From Pauljensenia sp902373545 (lineage in GTDB: Bacteria; Actinomycetota; Actinomycetes; Actinomycetales; Actinomycetaceae), in the NCBI RefSeq assembly GCF_041432775.1, contig NZ_JAPWAG010000004.1, positions 77,945-141,944 on the forward strand: 64,000 nt of DNA, given 5' to 3'. Under the pieces are notes generated by a model. It was not told the DNA's origin and searched no databases. It saw only the letters and a list, made by a program, of their open reading frames with translations. This document shows, one piece after another, positions 1 to 7,726 of the stretch (positions within the stretch are counted from its first letter, which is position 1; each line of letters starts with the position of its first letter). Made by a program: the position numbers and the translations under genes.

Positions 1-345
1 GAAACCGGACGCGCCGGCGGGCACCATGCCGTTTTCCTTAGCGGCCCGCTCCAGCTCGGTCGGCGACGCCTTACGGTCAAGCTCGGCGCGCATCGTCCAC
101 GACTGCGCCTCCAGCTCGTTGAGAACCAGCTGCTGCTCGCGAATCTCGAAAGACGTCTGCGCCATGCGCGTGTTCAGAACCATCGAGGCCAGCACGGACG
201 CGAGTGCGACCGTGATAAGCAGCACGAGGACAGCCACGGCCGAGCGACGAGGGCGAGTGCCTTCAACGACGTGGAACTCGCGGACCTCCTCGCGGCGCAG
301 TTCCGGACGAGCCGCGGGACGGGCCTTAGCGGTTGCTGCACTCAT
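1..345 (-). CDS. ftsL: FtsL-like septum protein (partial, 3' end outside window)
   Basis: Cell-division membrane protein of the divisome. The visible 115 residues start MSAATAKARP, then a basic stretch (RPRR), one membrane segment at about residues 35-57, and a periplasmic-side heptad-like segment (ELEAQSWTMRAELDRKA), as in FtsL/DivIC proteins. The ATG overlaps the rsmH stop codon by 4 bp (ATGA), so translation is coupled. Sequence similarity in FtsL is weak; the name rests on topology and on its place directly after mraZ-rsmH, where ftsL sits in most bacteria. The reading frame runs off the left edge of the window. Confidence 0.8.
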   Translation of the reverse strand, partial: MSAATAKARPAARPELRREEVREFHVVEGTRPRRSAVAVLVLLITVALASVLASMVLNTRMAQTSFEIREQQLVLNELEAQSWTMRAELDRKASPTELERAAKENGMVPAGASGF

Positions 346-1370
346 GAGAGATCCTTCCATTCGGAAATGAGTTCCGCTCCGCGCAGTCGCACGGATGCAG
401 ATCGGGGGTTGTGGTCTTGTTCAGCTCGGTCGGCCTTGTTCGCGCCCTTGGTGAGTAGTCGCAGACTGGGGGCCATATCGTCGGGGATGATCGGCAATCC
501 GGGAGGGGCGGAGCTGGTTGATCCGCGCCGCAGCACGTCCTTGACGATCCGATCCTCCAGGCTCTGGTAGGACTCAACGACCAGTCGTCCTCCGACACGC
601 AGGCTCGCCAGAGCACGGGGCAGAGCCCGCTCCAAGATGGTGAGCTCATCGTTGACGGCCACGCGCAGCGCCTGGAACGTGCGCTTGGCGGGGTTGCCGC
701 CCGTGCGGCGGGCGGGCGCGGGAATGGCCTCACGAATAATGTCGACGAGTTCTCCGGTGCGCGTGATAGGCGCGTCGTCCCGGCGACGGATGATGAGACG
801 GGCGATGCGCGGTGCGAACTTCTCCTCGCCGTAAGTGCGCAGGATACGGATCAGCTCACCCTCCGAGGCCGTGGCCAGCAGGTCGGCCGCGCTGGGTCCG
901 CTGGTGGCGTCCATCCGCATGTCGAGAGGCGCGTCCTTGGAGTAGGCGAAGCCTCGCTCGGCCTCGTCCAGCTGCAGGGAGGACACGCCCAGATCCATCA
1001 GGACACCGTCGATGCGCGCGCCGGGACCGCACTGCTCAGCCACGGCCTCGTCAATGCGATCGTAGGTCGTGTGAACCGCGCGGAAGCGATCCCCGAAACG
1101 CTCGAGGCGCTCCGAGGCCAGTGCGATCGCCTGCGGGTCGCGATCGATGCCGATGACCGTCAGCCCGGGGAAACGATCGAGCGCCCCCTCGGTGTGACCG
1201 CCCATGCCCAGGGTCCCGTCAACGAGGACCGCTCCGGGGCCCTCAATGGCCGGGGCCAGCATGTCCAGGCACTCGGCGAGGAGGACCGGGACGTGACGCT
1301 CCGACGCGGGGCGCCCGCCCTCGTCCGGGCGGCGCGACGAATCGCGCACCGCATCGAGTGCTTCAGTCAT
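342..1370 (-). CDS. rsmH: 16S rRNA (cytosine-1402 N4) methyltransferase RsmH (MraW)
   Basis: SAM-dependent enzyme that N4-methylates C1402 in the 16S rRNA P site. The family entry motif HVPVLLAECLDML lies near residues 26-38 and the SAM-binding loop GTLGMGGHTE near 52-61; LMDLGVSS and the C-terminal VVESYQSLEDRIVK segment are also typical. Length 342 aa is usual, with about 20 extra N-terminal residues. The start ATG is preceded by AAGGAGGCGCGAC, a strong ribosome site. It follows mraZ after 112 bp and overlaps ftsL by 4 bp, so it is the second gene of the division and cell wall cluster. Confidence 0.97.
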   Translation of the reverse strand: MTEALDAVRDSSRRPDEGGRPASERHVPVLLAECLDMLAPAIEGPGAVLVDGTLGMGGHTEGALDRFPGLTVIGIDRDPQAIALASERLERFGDRFRAVHTTYDRIDEAVAEQCGPGARIDGVLMDLGVSSLQLDEAERGFAYSKDAPLDMRMDATSGPSAADLLATASEGELIRILRTYGEEKFAPRIARLIIRRRDDAPITRTGELVDIIREAIPAPARRTGGNPAKRTFQALRVAVNDELTILERALPRALASLRVGGRLVVESYQSLEDRIVKDVLRRGSTSSAPPGLPIIPDDMAPSLRLLTKGANKADRAEQDHNPRSASVRLRGAELISEWKDLS

Positions 1371-1482
1371 GTCGCGCCTCCTTCACGCTGATCATGTCCG
1401 ACCCATCCACCCAGGTCCCCCACCGTGCTCCGCCATCGGGGAAGTGATGTCGGAACAGCGGGCGGAGACCTCGGCGTACGGG

Positions 1483-1914
1483 TCAGAACATCCCGGGGAT
1501 AATTTCTTCTGCTGTATTGGAGAAGGCCTCCTCCTGGACCGCGAGGTACTCGCGCCAGGCCGAGGCATTCCAGATTTCTGCTCGCGAACCCGCACCAATG
1601 ACGGCGAGCTCGCGATCCAGACCGGCGTATGCACGCAGGTCCGCCGGAACGCTAATGCGTCCCTGTTTGTCAGGAACTTCCTTGTAGGCTCCCGAGAGCA
1701 TCACGCGAATCCAATCGCGCGCCTGCTTCGACGACAGGGGGGCTCGTCGAAGCTCAGCAGTCATGCTCTCGAATTCCGCGACGGGGAATGCGTAGATGCA
1801 GTGCTCTTGGCCGCGAGTGAGGACGATTCCGCCCTGCATATCCTCACGGAAACGAGCGGGCAGAAACATGCGTCCTTTGTCGTCGAGCTTGGGCTCATAC
1901 GTGCCAAGGAACAT
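1483..1914 (-). CDS. mraZ: Transcriptional regulator MraZ
   Basis: DNA-binding regulator of its own division and cell wall operon. The 143-residue protein has two SpoVT/AbrB-type halves: YEPKLDDKGRMFLPARFRE (about residues 6-24) and VPDKQGRISVPADLRAY (about 80-97), the two copies of the MraZ signature. Length is normal. The ATG has GGAGGG upstream. It is first in the mraZ-rsmH-ftsL unit, and two candidate MraZ operator boxes lie 31-46 bp upstream, so autoregulation is likely. The long gene-free stretch before it is unusual and is described separately. Confidence 0.97.
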   Translation of the reverse strand: MFLGTYEPKLDDKGRMFLPARFREDMQGGIVLTRGQEHCIYAFPVAEFESMTAELRRAPLSSKQARDWIRVMLSGAYKEVPDKQGRISVPADLRAYAGLDRELAVIGAGSRAEIWNASAWREYLAVQEEAFSNTAEEIIPGMF

Positions 1915-1944
1915 GTCACCGCCCTCCCCTGTTCGGAACTTTCC

Positions 1945-1960
1945 CCCACTTTAACCCACT
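1945..1960 (-). promoter_or_regulatory. Candidate MraZ operator: two AGTGGG boxes
   Basis: On the minus strand the sequence reads AGTGGGTTAAAGTGGG: two identical AGTGGG hexamers exactly 10 bp apart, one helical turn. MraZ proteins bind arrays of TGGG-type repeats at this period upstream of mraZ. The array lies between the mraZ start codon and an A/T-rich stretch (1961-1985) likely to hold the promoter. Only two clear boxes are visible; a third is not obvious. Assignment is by family knowledge plus position. Confidence 0.7.
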
Positions 1961-2234
1961 TAGCACCATATTTACAGAGAAACTTGCGGCGTGGCGCGCA
2001 ATACTAAACGGCTTTTCCGCGCGTTTACAACAAAAAGTTCCCGTGGAGAAAAGTGGAGGAAATCTACGACACATTCCGTGACACGTGTGGCGAGAGTGCC
2101 TCACGGCCCAGGCGCTCCAAAACTTATTAAGTGGCGGTTTTCCAGCGCTCATAGACGACGGTTCGGCTCATTTCCGCACGTCACAACCAATACGACAGGA
2201 CAGTTGGCAGTCCACATGGAGGGACACGGGGAGG

Positions 2235-2575
2235 AAGGTGGAGGAACTCCGGGGGAGGAAGGTGGAGGGACCCACGGGTGCAAGGTGGAGGAACCCCGGG
2301 GAGGAAGGTGGAGGGACCCCGGGGAGGAAGGTGGAGGAACTCAGGGGTGCAAGGTGGAGGAACTCAGGGGTGCAAGGTGGAGGAACTCAGGGGTGCAAGG
2401 TGGAGGAACCCCGGGGAGGAAGGTGGAGGAACCCAGGGGTGCAAGGTGGAGGGACCCCGGGGAGGAAGGTGGAGGAACCCCGGGGAGGAAGGTGGAGGAA
2501 CCCCGGGGAGGAAGGTGGAGGAACCCAGGGGTGCAAGGTGGAGGGACCCAGGGGTGCAAGGTGGAGGCCAACGGG
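2235..2575. repeat. 23-bp tandem repeat array, 14 full units plus a partial one
   Basis: Units begin AAGGTGGAGG and recur at 2235, 2259, 2282, 2305, 2328, 2351, 2374, 2397, 2420, 2443, 2466, 2489, 2512, 2535 and 2558 (partial). Every step is 23 bp except the first, 24 bp. Two unit forms alternate irregularly: one ends CCCCGGGGAGG, the other CCCAGGGGTGC or CTCAGGGGTGC. The period is not a multiple of three and all three forward frames stay open only because the unit lacks stops, so it is not a protein repeat. There are no unique spacers, so it is not CRISPR. Confidence 0.97.
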
Positions 2576-2807
2576 AGCATCATGAAACAACCCGTGAAAC
2601 ACAGTGGGGCGACTTTTGTAAAGCTGTACGCGAGCTGGCGTGTTGTTCGGCATTGAGGCGCTGGGCAACGAAAAACACGCGACGAGAGTATGAAGCGCAT
2701 GCCTGGGAAGACGCGGCAGTAAGGCATCGAAGAGTCGCGGAAGTCTTCGGGGAGGTCCACGCGTCTACCAGGAAGCGGAATGTAACGCTCGCGGCAGCTG
2801 GACCCGA

Positions 2808-2928
2808 CAGGTGGTCGTGGTAACCCGCGTATGCGCAGCTGGGCCCGATCAGTGGCAGCGTGGGCGCGCCGCCCATACTGCCACCTGTAGGGTTAACATG
2901 CGCATCCAAGGGCCCGGACGACCACCTG
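2808..2928. repeat. 121-bp imperfect palindrome with central hairpin
   Basis: Outer arms CAGGTGGTCGT (2808-2818) and ACGACCACCTG (2918-2928) are perfect 11-bp inverses. Inner arms GTGGCAG (2852-2858) and CTGCCAC (2878-2884) enclose TGGGCG-CGC-CGCCCA. Self-complementary TGCGCA copies (2832-2837 and 2899-2904) sit at exactly mirrored positions. The 16-mer GGTTAACATGCGCATC at 2891-2906 recurs exactly at 3558-3573, so this is one member of a small local family, possibly a REP-like or miniature element. Confidence 0.75.
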
Positions 2929-3056
2929 TGGGGTTAACAGGCTCTTCGCATTGTGGGGTGTGGGGGTGGTGTTCGAAGCGTCCCGGGGATCGTGGACAGT
3001 GTCGTGGGACGACGATCGAACACAGGAGCTCGCCTTGGGCGCCTCATCAACCAAAA

Positions 3057-3165
3057 GTCGCACGTAATTTGGGTACCCTAACTTTTCATAGGTATCGAGA
3101 AAACCGCAGAATTCCAACGATGTGATTTCAACGTTTGAAATACGTGCCGGGGAATTACGTGCGAC
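3057..3165. repeat. 13-bp perfect inverted repeat flanking an A/T-richer core
   Basis: GTCGCACGTAATT (3057-3069) and its exact inverse AATTACGTGCGAC (3153-3165) enclose 83 bp that are clearly A/T richer than their surroundings. The core carries its own small hairpin TTTCAA-CGT-TTGAAA near 3127-3141. No open frame of note lies inside. It could be a miniature mobile element, a pair of protein-binding sites or a recombination site; nothing here decides between them. Confidence 0.6.
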
Positions 3166-3297
3166 ATTTCTGAGGAACCACAACATGAGACGCCACAAAG
3201 ACCCAAGCGGAAGACACCCCAAGCAGAAGACAACTCAAGCACAGAAGACCCCCGCAACCCCGACAGCCGCCACAACCGCCACAAGCACGGGGGCACT

Positions 3298-3341
3298 GCA
3301 CCCGTTACGTGGCGGTGCACCCGTTACGTGGCGGTGCACCC
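3298..3341. repeat. 19-bp direct duplication
   Basis: GCACCCGTTACGTGGCGGT occurs at 3298-3316 and again at 3317-3335, followed by a partial third copy GCACCC. The unit carries GTGCAC, which is self-complementary. No coding frame is supported here. Confidence 0.8.
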
Positions 3342-3461
3342 GAACAGAAGAGGTGCATTGCCTACGGATCGGGTGCAGCGCCCCAACAAACAAGAACAAA
3401 CGCGGAACTGACACACCGAACCACTCACCGCCGCACCCCTCCATGCGCACCTGGACCCTAC

Positions 3462-3495
3462 TGGCGGCAGGATGAGCACGCCGCCCACGCCGCCA
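3462..3495. repeat. Hairpin related to the 2.85-kb palindrome centre
   Basis: TGGCGGC (3462-3468) pairs with GCCGCCA (3489-3495). The right side, ACGCCGCCCACGCCGCCACCTG, closely resembles GCGCCGCCCATACTGCCACCTG at the centre of the palindrome near 2868, so the two appear to be diverged copies of one element. Confidence 0.5.
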
Positions 3496-3619
3496 CCTGC
3501 ACTCCAGCCCACTCCGGCCCAATCCGACACCTCCTACACCCTTACATGCGAAGAGCCGGTTAACATGCGCATCACAGGCCCCCGGCCGCCAGACACGAGA
3601 TGGCAGATCCGATAGCGAA

Positions 3620-3646
3620 GCGGGGGTGCGCCTCGCGCTCCCCCGC
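3620..3646 (-). terminator. Terminator after the DUF3040 gene
   Basis: GCGGGGG (3620-3626) pairs with CCCCCGC (3640-3646), with GCG/CGC inside, 24 bp past the stop codon of the DUF3040 gene. There is no strong U-tract, which is common in high-GC actinobacteria. Confidence 0.5.
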
Positions 3647-3670
3647 CCTCACGCCCGGATGATCAGATGA

Positions 3671-4090
3671 TCAGTCGTCGTTCTTGCGATCGTCCCAGCG
3701 GCGCTCCTGATCCTGAATGAAGGAATCCCAGCCGCCGTTCTCTTTGTTCTTCTTGCGCCGAGGCCTGTCGGAAGCATCCGAGGGCGAGGCGGGCCTGGAC
3801 AGCGCGTAGAGGATGCCGGCGACCGTCACGGCGAAGCCGGCAACGCCAATCAGAATCGACACGATGGAGTAGCCCAGCGACACGGCGACGACGAGGAGTA
3901 CCATGCCCAGGACAGCCCCGGCAAAGCCGAGGGCGATGCGGCGGGGAGCGCGCGGGCCGCGCTGGGGCTCGGACTCCGTTTCTTCCGCGGGGGCGGGGGC
4001 GGACATCTGCGAGGCCAGCGCGGGATCTTCCTCGCGCAGGGATGCCTCCATCTGCTCGAGGACCTTCTTCTCATACTCGGTGAGAGCCAT
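3671..4090 (-). CDS. DUF3040 membrane protein
   Basis: Small actinobacterial protein of unknown function. The 139 residues begin MALTEYEKKVLEQMEASL, the DUF3040 N-terminal signature, followed by an acidic linker, two adjacent membrane segments (about residues 52-75 and 78-97) and a charged C-terminal tail rich in K, R and D. The ATG at 4090 is chosen over upstream in-frame starts because GGGGCAGGAA lies just before it and family members start here. The family is usually found just upstream of mraZ, as here, which hints at a role near the cell wall, but no function is established. Confidence 0.85.
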   Translation of the reverse strand: MALTEYEKKVLEQMEASLREEDPALASQMSAPAPAEETESEPQRGPRAPRRIALGFAGAVLGMVLLVVAVSLGYSIVSILIGVAGFAVTVAGILYALSRPASPSDASDRPRRKKNKENGGWDSFIQDQERRWDDRKNDD

Positions 4091-4155
4091 TTCCTGCCCC
4101 TTTCGGACGTTAACTGGTTCAAGCTTAGCGTACGGCGCGCCCCGCACGGAACGCC

Positions 4156-5502
4156 TCACAGGAGGGTCCCCTGTTCCCCGCGTTCAGGCGAAGCGGCGCG
4201 GGATCCGCCGTCCCCGCCCGAGGCCTCGGCCGCGCCGGTCCCAGCGCCCCGTCCCCCGGCCTCGGCACCGAAGGAGCGCCTGCCCGGCAGATTCTTACCC
4301 AAGAGCGTGGCGGGTGCCAGGGCTGCGGAACCGAACTTGGAGCGGATCTGGTCCATCGCGCGCTCTGAGGCTGCGGGCTTCTCATCGCGGTCGAGCGTCA
4401 CGGCGACGCCGCCGGAGCGGGACTGCAGGCTTTCGACGCGCACGCCGAAGAGGCGCACTCCCCCGCTCGGCATCGCCTCGCGGGCGAACAGGGACTGGGC
4501 GGCGCGGGCGATCTCGCGCCCGGTGTCGGTCGGTGCGACCAGGCTGACGCTGCGCGTCATCGTGTGGAAGTCGGCGCCGCGCATTTTAATGCCGACGGTC
4601 CACCCGACGACACCGCCGGAGCGCAGCCTGCGGGCACAGTCGTGCGACGCCGCCAGGATGAAGTCCTCGATCTCGTTCCGCGAGCGCACGTTCTCCTCGA
4701 AGGTGCGCTCCATGCCGATGGATTTTTCGGGTCGTGAGGTGGTCACCGCCCGCGGGTCGATGCCCCAGGAGAGGTCGTGGAGGTGGTGGGCGGAGGCGAC
4801 GCCGAGGAGTTTGGTCAGGCGTGTCAGGGGCGTGTGGGCGAGGTCGCCGATGGTGTCGATGCCTTCTCGGTCGAGGATGGCACCGGTGCGTCCGCCAACT
4901 CCCCACAGTGCGCCGACGGGCAGCCCGTGCAGGAACTCGATTGTGGCGGAGGCGGGGATCAGGAGCAGGCCGTCGGGTTTGGCGTGCGAGGAGGCGATTT
5001 TGGCCACCGATTTGGTGGAGGCGATTCCCACGGATGCGGGCAGTCCCACCTGCTCGCGGATGCGGGTTCGGATGAGGCGGGCAATGTGGGTGGGTGGGCC
5101 GAGTCGGCGCCGTGCGCCGCGAACGTCTAGGAAGGCCTCGTCGATGGAGACCTGTTCGAGGGCGGGGGTGATTGTCGCGAGGATGTCCATGACCTGGCGG
5201 GAGTAATGGCTGTAGAGCGCGTGGTTGCCGGGGATGAAGGCCGCCGTGGGGCACAGGGCACGCGCGCGGGATGTGGGCATGCCGGCGCGTACGCCCAGGG
5301 CGCGGGCCTCGTAGGTGGCGGAGGTGACGACGCCGCGCCCGGAGGTGCCGCCCACGACGATGGGCCGTCCGATGAGGGAGGGGTCTTCGCGCATTTCGAC
5401 CTGGGCGTAGAAGGAGTCCATGTCGACGTGCAGGATCGGCGTGGCCGAGTCGTCCGATCCCCAGTCGCGTTTGGCGCGCGCGTCTCTGGGAGCGTTTGAC
5501 AT
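4156..5502 (-). CDS. dinB: DNA polymerase IV (Y-family translesion polymerase)
   Basis: Error-prone lesion-bypass polymerase. Catalytic palm motifs are clear: HVDMDSFYAQVE near residue 25 and SIDEAFLDV near 138, with helix-hairpin-helix and little-finger regions after. The 448-residue length exceeds the usual 350-ish because of a Gly/Ala/Glu-rich C-terminal tail of about 55 residues past the little finger. The ATG at 5502 is preferred since AGGAGGTGAC lies directly upstream; an in-frame ATG at 5526 would add eight residues. No SOS box is seen before it. It is divergent from the spermidine-synthase-like gene. Confidence 0.95.
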   Translation of the reverse strand: MSNAPRDARAKRDWGSDDSATPILHVDMDSFYAQVEMREDPSLIGRPIVVGGTSGRGVVTSATYEARALGVRAGMPTSRARALCPTAAFIPGNHALYSHYSRQVMDILATITPALEQVSIDEAFLDVRGARRRLGPPTHIARLIRTRIREQVGLPASVGIASTKSVAKIASSHAKPDGLLLIPASATIEFLHGLPVGALWGVGGRTGAILDREGIDTIGDLAHTPLTRLTKLLGVASAHHLHDLSWGIDPRAVTTSRPEKSIGMERTFEENVRSRNEIEDFILAASHDCARRLRSGGVVGWTVGIKMRGADFHTMTRSVSLVAPTDTGREIARAAQSLFAREAMPSGGVRLFGVRVESLQSRSGGVAVTLDRDEKPAASERAMDQIRSKFGSAALAPATLLGKNLPGRRSFGAEAGGRGAGTGAAEASGGDGGSRAASPERGEQGTLL

Positions 5503-5537
5503 GTCACCTCCTGAAGCAGCGAGCACGGTCCCGTGGT

Positions 5538-5543
5538 TACAGT
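5538..5543 (+). promoter_or_regulatory. -10 element TACAGT for leaderless start
   Basis: TACAGT ends 7 nt before the ATG at 5551, the spacing expected when the transcript starts at the start codon. No Shine-Dalgarno sequence precedes that ATG. Confidence 0.55.
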
Positions 5544-5550
5544 GTCCACC

Positions 5551-6372
5551 ATGGCACGCTCATCTTCGTCACGCGACATCTCCTTCGAGACGGATTTCGG
5601 CTCGGCGCGTATCCGGTGGGATGGCCCGCGCGCGACGCTGTTCCTGGACGGCGTGGAGTCTTCGGCGGTGGATACGTCGGATCCGACGTATCTGGAGTTC
5701 GAGTACATGCAGCACATGAGCGCGGTCGTGGCCGCCGCGTGGGGCCAGGGGGATCGTTTCCGAGCGTTGCATGTGGGTGGCGCGGCGTGTGCGCTGGCGT
5801 GCGCGTGGTCTGCTACCTTCCCGCAGTCGCGGCACGTGGCCGTTGAGGTTGATCGGCTCCTGGCTGAGCAGGTGCGTGAGCATTTCCCGATCCCAAAGGC
5901 CCCGCAGGTCAAGATCCGCGTGGGCGACGGGCGGGCTATCCTGGATCAGACGCGCGAGGGTTCGTTCGACGTGATCGTGCGCGACGCTTTTGCCGCGGGG
6001 CTCACTCCCGATCACCTGCGCACGATTGAGTGCGCCCGTCAGGCGCGCCGTTCTCTGACGGATCGGGGCGTGTACCTGGTCAATTGCGCGCACGGGGGTG
6101 CGGCCAACGCGCGCCAGGACGTGGCGGCGTTGCAGGAGGTCTTCCCCTTTGTTGCGTCGATCCAGGATCCGAAGGTGGGGCGAAGCGGTCGGCACGGCAA
6201 CGTCGTCGCACTGGCATGCAACGACGGGGTGGTGGACGCGGACGACATCGATCGGGCGCTGCGTACGCTGGCCTTGCCCGCGCGCATCACCAGGCCCGCT
6301 GAGCTGGTGCGCTGGGTGGCGGGCTTCCCCGCGCTCACGGACGCTCAGATCGGCTATCCCCCGTCTCACTGA
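5551..6372 (+). CDS. Spermidine-synthase-like protein
   Basis: Rossmann-fold protein of the polyamine aminopropyltransferase/methyltransferase class. Visible motifs are the nucleotide loop LHVGGAACALA, the acidic residue in VAVEVDRLL, GDGRAIL and FDVIVRDAF, in the order found in SpeE relatives. Length is 273 aa. The substrate cannot be told: the motifs fit a fold, and no biosynthetic partner is adjacent. The start is taken as the ATG at 5551 because a TACAGT element sits 7 nt before it; a GTG at 5533 is in frame but overlaps that element. It converges with the PAC2 gene. Confidence 0.8.
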   Translation: MARSSSSRDISFETDFGSARIRWDGPRATLFLDGVESSAVDTSDPTYLEFEYMQHMSAVVAAAWGQGDRFRALHVGGAACALACAWSATFPQSRHVAVEVDRLLAEQVREHFPIPKAPQVKIRVGDGRAILDQTREGSFDVIVRDAFAAGLTPDHLRTIECARQARRSLTDRGVYLVNCAHGGAANARQDVAALQEVFPFVASIQDPKVGRSGRHGNVVALACNDGVVDADDIDRALRTLALPARITRPAELVRWVAGFPALTDAQIGYPPSH

Positions 6373-6391
6373 CGAGGTCAGCCCTCCGTTC

Positions 6392-6416
6392 CCCCGCCCG
6401 CGCCGCGGGTGCGGGG
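6392..6416. terminator. Terminator between convergent genes
   Basis: CCCCGC (6392-6397) pairs with GCGGGG (6411-6416), with further G/C pairing inside, in the 98 bp between the stop codons of the spermidine-synthase-like gene and the PAC2 gene. Confidence 0.4.
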
Positions 6417-6470
6417 TTGCCCGCGTGCCCCCTGGGGCGCGCCGCGAGCAGGGCCGGGGGTGTCCGACGC

Positions 6471-7547
6471 TTAGGCGCGGTGGCGCGGCGAGGAGGGCCC
6501 GGGTTCTTTGCCGTTGCGGCGGGCCTCGACGCGGGCGAGCACGTCTTCGAGGGTGTCGGGCTTGGAGGGAGTCTCGGTGCCGTCGACGCGGGGGGCGCGC
6601 TGGACGGACTCGATTTCTTCGGCTTTGGCGCGCGAGACCTGCGCGAGGTAGGCCTCGATGACGTCGCCGATGTCCTTGGTGGACTTGTCCTCGTCGCGGG
6701 CGGCGGCAGGCTGGGCCATGCCGGCCAGCGGGATCGCGCCGTCGCCTCCGCTCCACGCATCGAAGTGTTCTTCGAGGTTGGAGACGGTGTGGGAGATGTC
6801 CGGGTTGGATTCAACGAGCTTTTCGATGTTCTCCTGGTCCTGCGCGGCGCCCTGCTCGAGGTCGCCGACGGGCAGAGACAGGTCCGCGAACTTGGCCAGC
6901 GAGGTCAGCAGCGCCGAGGAGGCGGCCGGGTAGCCGGTGTCGGCCATGTAGTACGGGACAGCGCCGAGCAGCGCGAGCCCGCCAATGCCTCGTTGCCCGA
7001 GTCGAATCTGCACGAAGGTCGACAGGGGCGCGGGGAACTGCATGTGGTTCGTGATCTTCGCGCCGCCCGCGGGCAGCAGGGAGGCATCAGTGGCCTGGAC
7101 GTGCACGGGAGTGGGCCGCGTGTGGGGGACGCCGGAGGGCACGCCGTGCAGCGAGAAGGTGATCTCCACGCCGGCGCGCTTGCAGATGTCGTTGATGGCG
7201 TTCGTGAAGGACTCCCAGTGCGCGTCCGGTTCGGCGCCGTGCAGGACAAGGATCGGATTTCCCATGTCGTCCTCGACCAGGTCGAGCACGGTCTTGGGCA
7301 TGACCATGTCCGGAGAGGACACCCAGTCGTCAACGGTCACGATGGGCCGGTGCGAGCGGTAGTCCATGAGGGTGTCGGCGTCGAAGGTAGCGACGCGCTC
7401 GTTGTGCAGCGACCGCAGCATCTGCCCGATCGCTATGCGCCCGGCGGCGCCGGCGTCAATCGCCCCATCGAAGTGGATGAGGAGAATCTTGGCCTTCGCG
7501 CCTGCGGCGGGCCCGTCCTCGTAAAGGTCGGTCGCGGTGATGCTCAC
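6471..7547 (-). CDS. PAC2 family protein
   Basis: Member of the family named for proteasome assembly chaperone 2, widespread in actinobacteria. The 358 residues show ILLIHFDGAIDAGAAG near the N-terminus, VVTVDDW-type and PILVLHGAEPDAHW segments, and the family stretch LHGVPSGVPHTRPTPVHVQAT, followed by an acidic C-terminal region. The bacterial function is not established; a chaperone-like role is inferred only from the eukaryotic name. The start is a GTG with GAGGAGGATAC just upstream. It is divergent from the HelD-like gene across about 180 bp. Confidence 0.88.
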   Translation of the reverse strand: MSITATDLYEDGPAAGAKAKILLIHFDGAIDAGAAGRIAIGQMLRSLHNERVATFDADTLMDYRSHRPIVTVDDWVSSPDMVMPKTVLDLVEDDMGNPILVLHGAEPDAHWESFTNAINDICKRAGVEITFSLHGVPSGVPHTRPTPVHVQATDASLLPAGGAKITNHMQFPAPLSTFVQIRLGQRGIGGLALLGAVPYYMADTGYPAASSALLTSLAKFADLSLPVGDLEQGAAQDQENIEKLVESNPDISHTVSNLEEHFDAWSGGDGAIPLAGMAQPAAARDEDKSTKDIGDVIEAYLAQVSRAKAEEIESVQRAPRVDGTETPSKPDTLEDVLARVEARRNGKEPGPSSPRHRA

Positions 7548-7726
7548 GTATCCTCCTCATGCTCGGTCTTTTCTCTCATGTCTAACGTACCTGTGGGGGC
7601 GGCGCCGCGTCATGCGAGGACACGTTTTGAGCTTGGGGCGAAGTCACGGTGTTGAAAAAAGGCTGCTCACAGCGCAACGACGAAAAGTGAGCAACAATAG
7701 AAGGCCACCAATATCGAGGAGGACCT

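Larger units (their letters stand above)
1961..3670. other. Gene-free region upstream of mraZ
   Basis: About 1.7 kb between the DUF3040 gene and the mraZ promoter region holds no convincing gene: open frames here are short, out of character in composition or created by repeats. It contains the 23-bp tandem array (2235-2575), an imperfect 121-bp palindrome (2808-2928), a 13-bp inverted repeat around an A/T-richer core (3057-3165), a 19-bp duplication (3298-3335), a second hairpin (3462-3495) and a terminator for the DUF3040 gene (3620-3646). In most actinobacteria the DUF3040 gene and mraZ are closer together. Confidence 0.8.

Noticed and set aside
2235..2575. CRISPR array
   Set aside because: Units follow each other without unique spacers and no cas genes are in the window.
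2085..2823. Long open frames across the 23-bp array in all three forward frames and on the reverse strand
   Set aside because: They stay open only because the repeat unit lacks stop codons; the 23-bp period shifts frame every unit, and there is no ribosome site or recognisable protein.
3122..3475. 117-residue frame rich in Thr, Pro and Lys
   Set aside because: No ribosome site, the composition follows the local repeats, and it overlaps the palindromic elements on both strands.
7560..7726. Rifamycin-associated element before the HelD-like gene
   Set aside because: The expected long GC-rich palindrome with the conserved CTTGC core is not present in this stretch.
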